Assembly (NCBI GenBank): GCA_028869595.1
Contig: JAGWRU010000097.1
Coordinates: 1-33,639, forward strand
Source of the DNA: Rhodospirillales bacterium
GTDB lineage: Bacteria > Pseudomonadota > Alphaproteobacteria > Acetobacterales > Acetobacteraceae
Direction: 5' to 3'
Length of the DNA stretch: 33,639 nucleotides
Part shown: piece by piece, positions 32,069 through 33,639 of the stretch
Position numbering within the stretch: the first letter of the stretch is position 1
Layout: every line of letters starts with the position of its first letter
Notes under the pieces: generated by a model
What the model saw: the letters and a program-made list of their open reading frames with translations, nothing else
What the model was told of the DNA's origin: nothing
Database searches by the model: none
Program-made: the position numbers and the translations under genes

Positions 32069-33639
32069 TTACTTCTCCACCTGGCTGACATCGCGCACCG
32101 CGCCGCGCGCCGCATTCGAGGTCAGCGCGGCATAGGCGCGCAGCGCGGACGAGACCACGCGCTTGCGCGAGGCCGGCTTCCACGCCGCCTTGCCCTTGGC
32201 TTCCATCGCCGCGCGGCGGGAGGCAATCACCGCCTCGGGCACTTCCAGGCGCAGGACGCGGTTGGGGATGTCGATCAGGATCGGATCGCCGTTTTCCACC
32301 AGGCCGATCAGCCCGCCCTCGGCCGCCTCGGGCGACATATGCCCGACCGAGAGGCCGGAGGACCCGCCGGAGAAGCGCCCATCGGTGATCAGCGCGCAGA
32401 GCTTGCCCAGGCCTTTCGATTTCAGATAGCTGGTGGGATAGAGCATCTCCTGCATGCCCGGCCCGCCCTTGGGGCCTTCATAGCGCACCACCACGATCTC
32501 ACCCGGTTTCACCGCGCCGCCGAGAATGCCGGAGACCGCGTCTTCCTGGCTTTCGAAGACATGCGCCGTGCCGCGGAAGGTCAGCAGCGCCTCGTCCACG
32601 CCGGCGGTCTTCACGATGGAGCCTTCCGGGGCGAGATTGCCGTATAGCACGGCGAGCCCGCCATCGCGGGAGAAGGGGTGATCGACATCGCGGATCACCC
32701 CGCCTTCGCGATCCAGATCCAGATCGTCCCAGCGCGCCGCCTGGCTGAACGCCACCTGGGTCGGGATGCCGCCCGGGGCTGCACGGAAGAATTCATGCAC
32801 GGCTTCGCTGTCCGTGCGCTGCACGTCCCAGCGGGCCAGCGCATCGGCCAGGCTCGGGGCATGCACGCTCGGCACGCTGGTATCGAGCAGCCCGGCGCGG
32901 TCGAGCTCGCCCAGAATCCCCATGATGCCGCCGGCGCGATGCACATCCTCGACATGCACGTCGTTCTTGGCCGGCGCCACCTTGCACAGGCAGGGCACGC
33001 GGCGCGACAGGCGGTCGATATCGGCCATGGTGAAATCGACGCCGCCTTCCTGGGCGGCGGCCAGCAGATGAAGCACGGTATTGGTCGAGCCGCCCATGGC
33101 AATGTCCAGGCTCATGGCATTCTCGAAGGCGGCGAAGGTCGCGATGCCGCGCGGCAAAGCGGTGGCGTCATCCTGTTCGTACCAGCGCTGGGCGAGATCG
33201 ACGACGACGCGCCCGGCCTCGCGGAACAGGCGCTCGCGATCGGCATGGGTTGCAACCACGGTACCGTTGCCGGGCAGAGCGAGGCCCAGCGCCTCGGTCA
33301 GGCAGTTCATCGAATTGGCGGTGAACATGCCAGAGCAGGAGCCGCAGGTCGGGCAGGAGGAACGCTCCATCGCCTGCACTTCGGCATCGCTGTAGCTTTC
33401 ATCGGCGGCGACCACCATGGCATCGATCAGATCAACGGCCCGCGTCTTGCCCTTGATCACCACCTTGCCCGCTTCCATCGGCCCGCCGGAGACGAAGACG
33501 GTGGGGATGTTCAGCCGCATCGCCGCCATCAGCATGCCTGGCGTGATCTTGTCGCAGTTGGAAATGCACACCATCGCATCGGCGCAGTGGGCATTGACCA
33601 TGTATTCGACGCTGTCGGCGATCAGATCACGGCTGGGCA
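32069..33639 (-). CDS. ilvD: Dihydroxy-acid dehydratase IlvD (5' end outside window)
   Basis: IlvD converts 2,3-dihydroxy acids to 2-keto acids in valine, isoleucine and leucine synthesis, using an iron-sulfur cluster in the cytosol. The visible part starts within [20 protein letters not shown]. It includes the cluster cysteines in [11 protein letters not shown] and [19 protein letters not shown], then [33 protein letters not shown] and [18 protein letters not shown]. It ends in [15 protein letters not shown]. About 523 codons are visible; the missing N-terminus is probably near 95 residues. It is a housekeeping gene marking the right edge of the accessory region. Confidence 0.97.
   Translation of the reverse strand, partial: PSRDLIADSVEYMVNAHCADAMVCISNCDKITPGMLMAAMRLNIPTVFVSGGPMEAGKVVIKGKTRAVDLIDAMVVAADESYSDAEVQAMERSSCPTCGSCSGMFTANSMNCLTEALGLALPGNGTVVATHADRERLFREAGRVVVDLAQRWYEQDDATALPRGIATFAAFENAMSLDIAMGGSTNTVLHLLAAAQEGGVDFTMADIDRLSRRVPCLCKVAPAKNDVHVEDVHRAGGIMGILGELDRAGLLDTSVPSVHAPSLADALARWDVQRTDSEAVHEFFRAAPGGIPTQVAFSQAARWDDLDLDREGGVIRDVDHPFSRDGGLAVLYGNLAPEGSIVKTAGVDEALLTFRGTAHVFESQEDAVSGILGGAVKPGEIVVVRYEGPKGGPGMQEMLYPTSYLKSKGLGKLCALITDGRFSGGSSGLSVGHMSPEAAEGGLIGLVENGDPILIDIPNRVLRLEVPEAVIASRRAAMEAKGKAAWKPASRKRVVSSALRAYAALTSNAARGAVRDVSQVEK

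Overview
The window is GC-rich DNA from an alphaproteobacterium, probably of the Acetobacteraceae. That placement is inferred from the style of the IlvD, FUSC, ParB-like and T6SS proteins, not from a marker gene. Its centre is one complete type VI secretion system (T6SS) locus of about 26 kb (2929-29128) carrying all thirteen core components, TssA to TssM. With them are a TagH-type FHA protein, a small Ser/Thr kinase, a sigma-54 activator, a DUF4280 PAAR-like tip, a DUF2169 adaptor and a lytic transglycosylase.

Left flank (1-2916): the last 32 codons and the right inverted repeat of an IS3-type insertion sequence have cut a ParB-like gene. About 800 bp follow without a credible gene. They hold an 11-bp-phased CTTAG repeat, a 17-bp palindrome and a cluster of TTCCCTGTT-type repeats. 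Then come a small membrane protein and a FUSC-family exporter-like protein.

T6SS locus, three transcription units. Unit 1 (minus, 10465-2929) is tssE-tssF-tssG-tssI(vgrG)-tssH. Unit 2 (plus, 10748-14937) is hcp, DUF4280 PAAR-like, an unknown spike-tail-like protein, DUF2169 and a lytic transglycosylase, and reads like the secreted and tip cargo module. Unit 3 (minus, 29067-14886) is tagH-tssJ-tssK-tssL-tssM-kinase-tssA-tssB-tssC-sigma54 activator, with very short gaps or overlaps throughout. A textbook -24/-12 sigma-54 promoter precedes hcp and a near-consensus one precedes tagH. A weak one may precede tssE. The enhancer-binding protein that would fire them is the last gene of unit 3, so the locus looks like a self-reinforcing sigma-54 regulon.

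The most unusual point is the spike. VgrG is only 496 residues and stops right after the gp5-like OB-fold, with no beta-helix needle. The unknown protein in the hcp/PAAR unit has a VgrG-tail-like ending and two long hydrophobic stretches, so it may supply a detached spike tail, a pore-forming effector, or both.

Right flank (29336-33639): an NAD(P)-dependent epimerase/SDR gene with its own terminator, a divergent MmyB-type HTH regulator translationally coupled to a classical SDR, and the 3' part of ilvD (branched-chain amino acid synthesis) reading in from outside the window.
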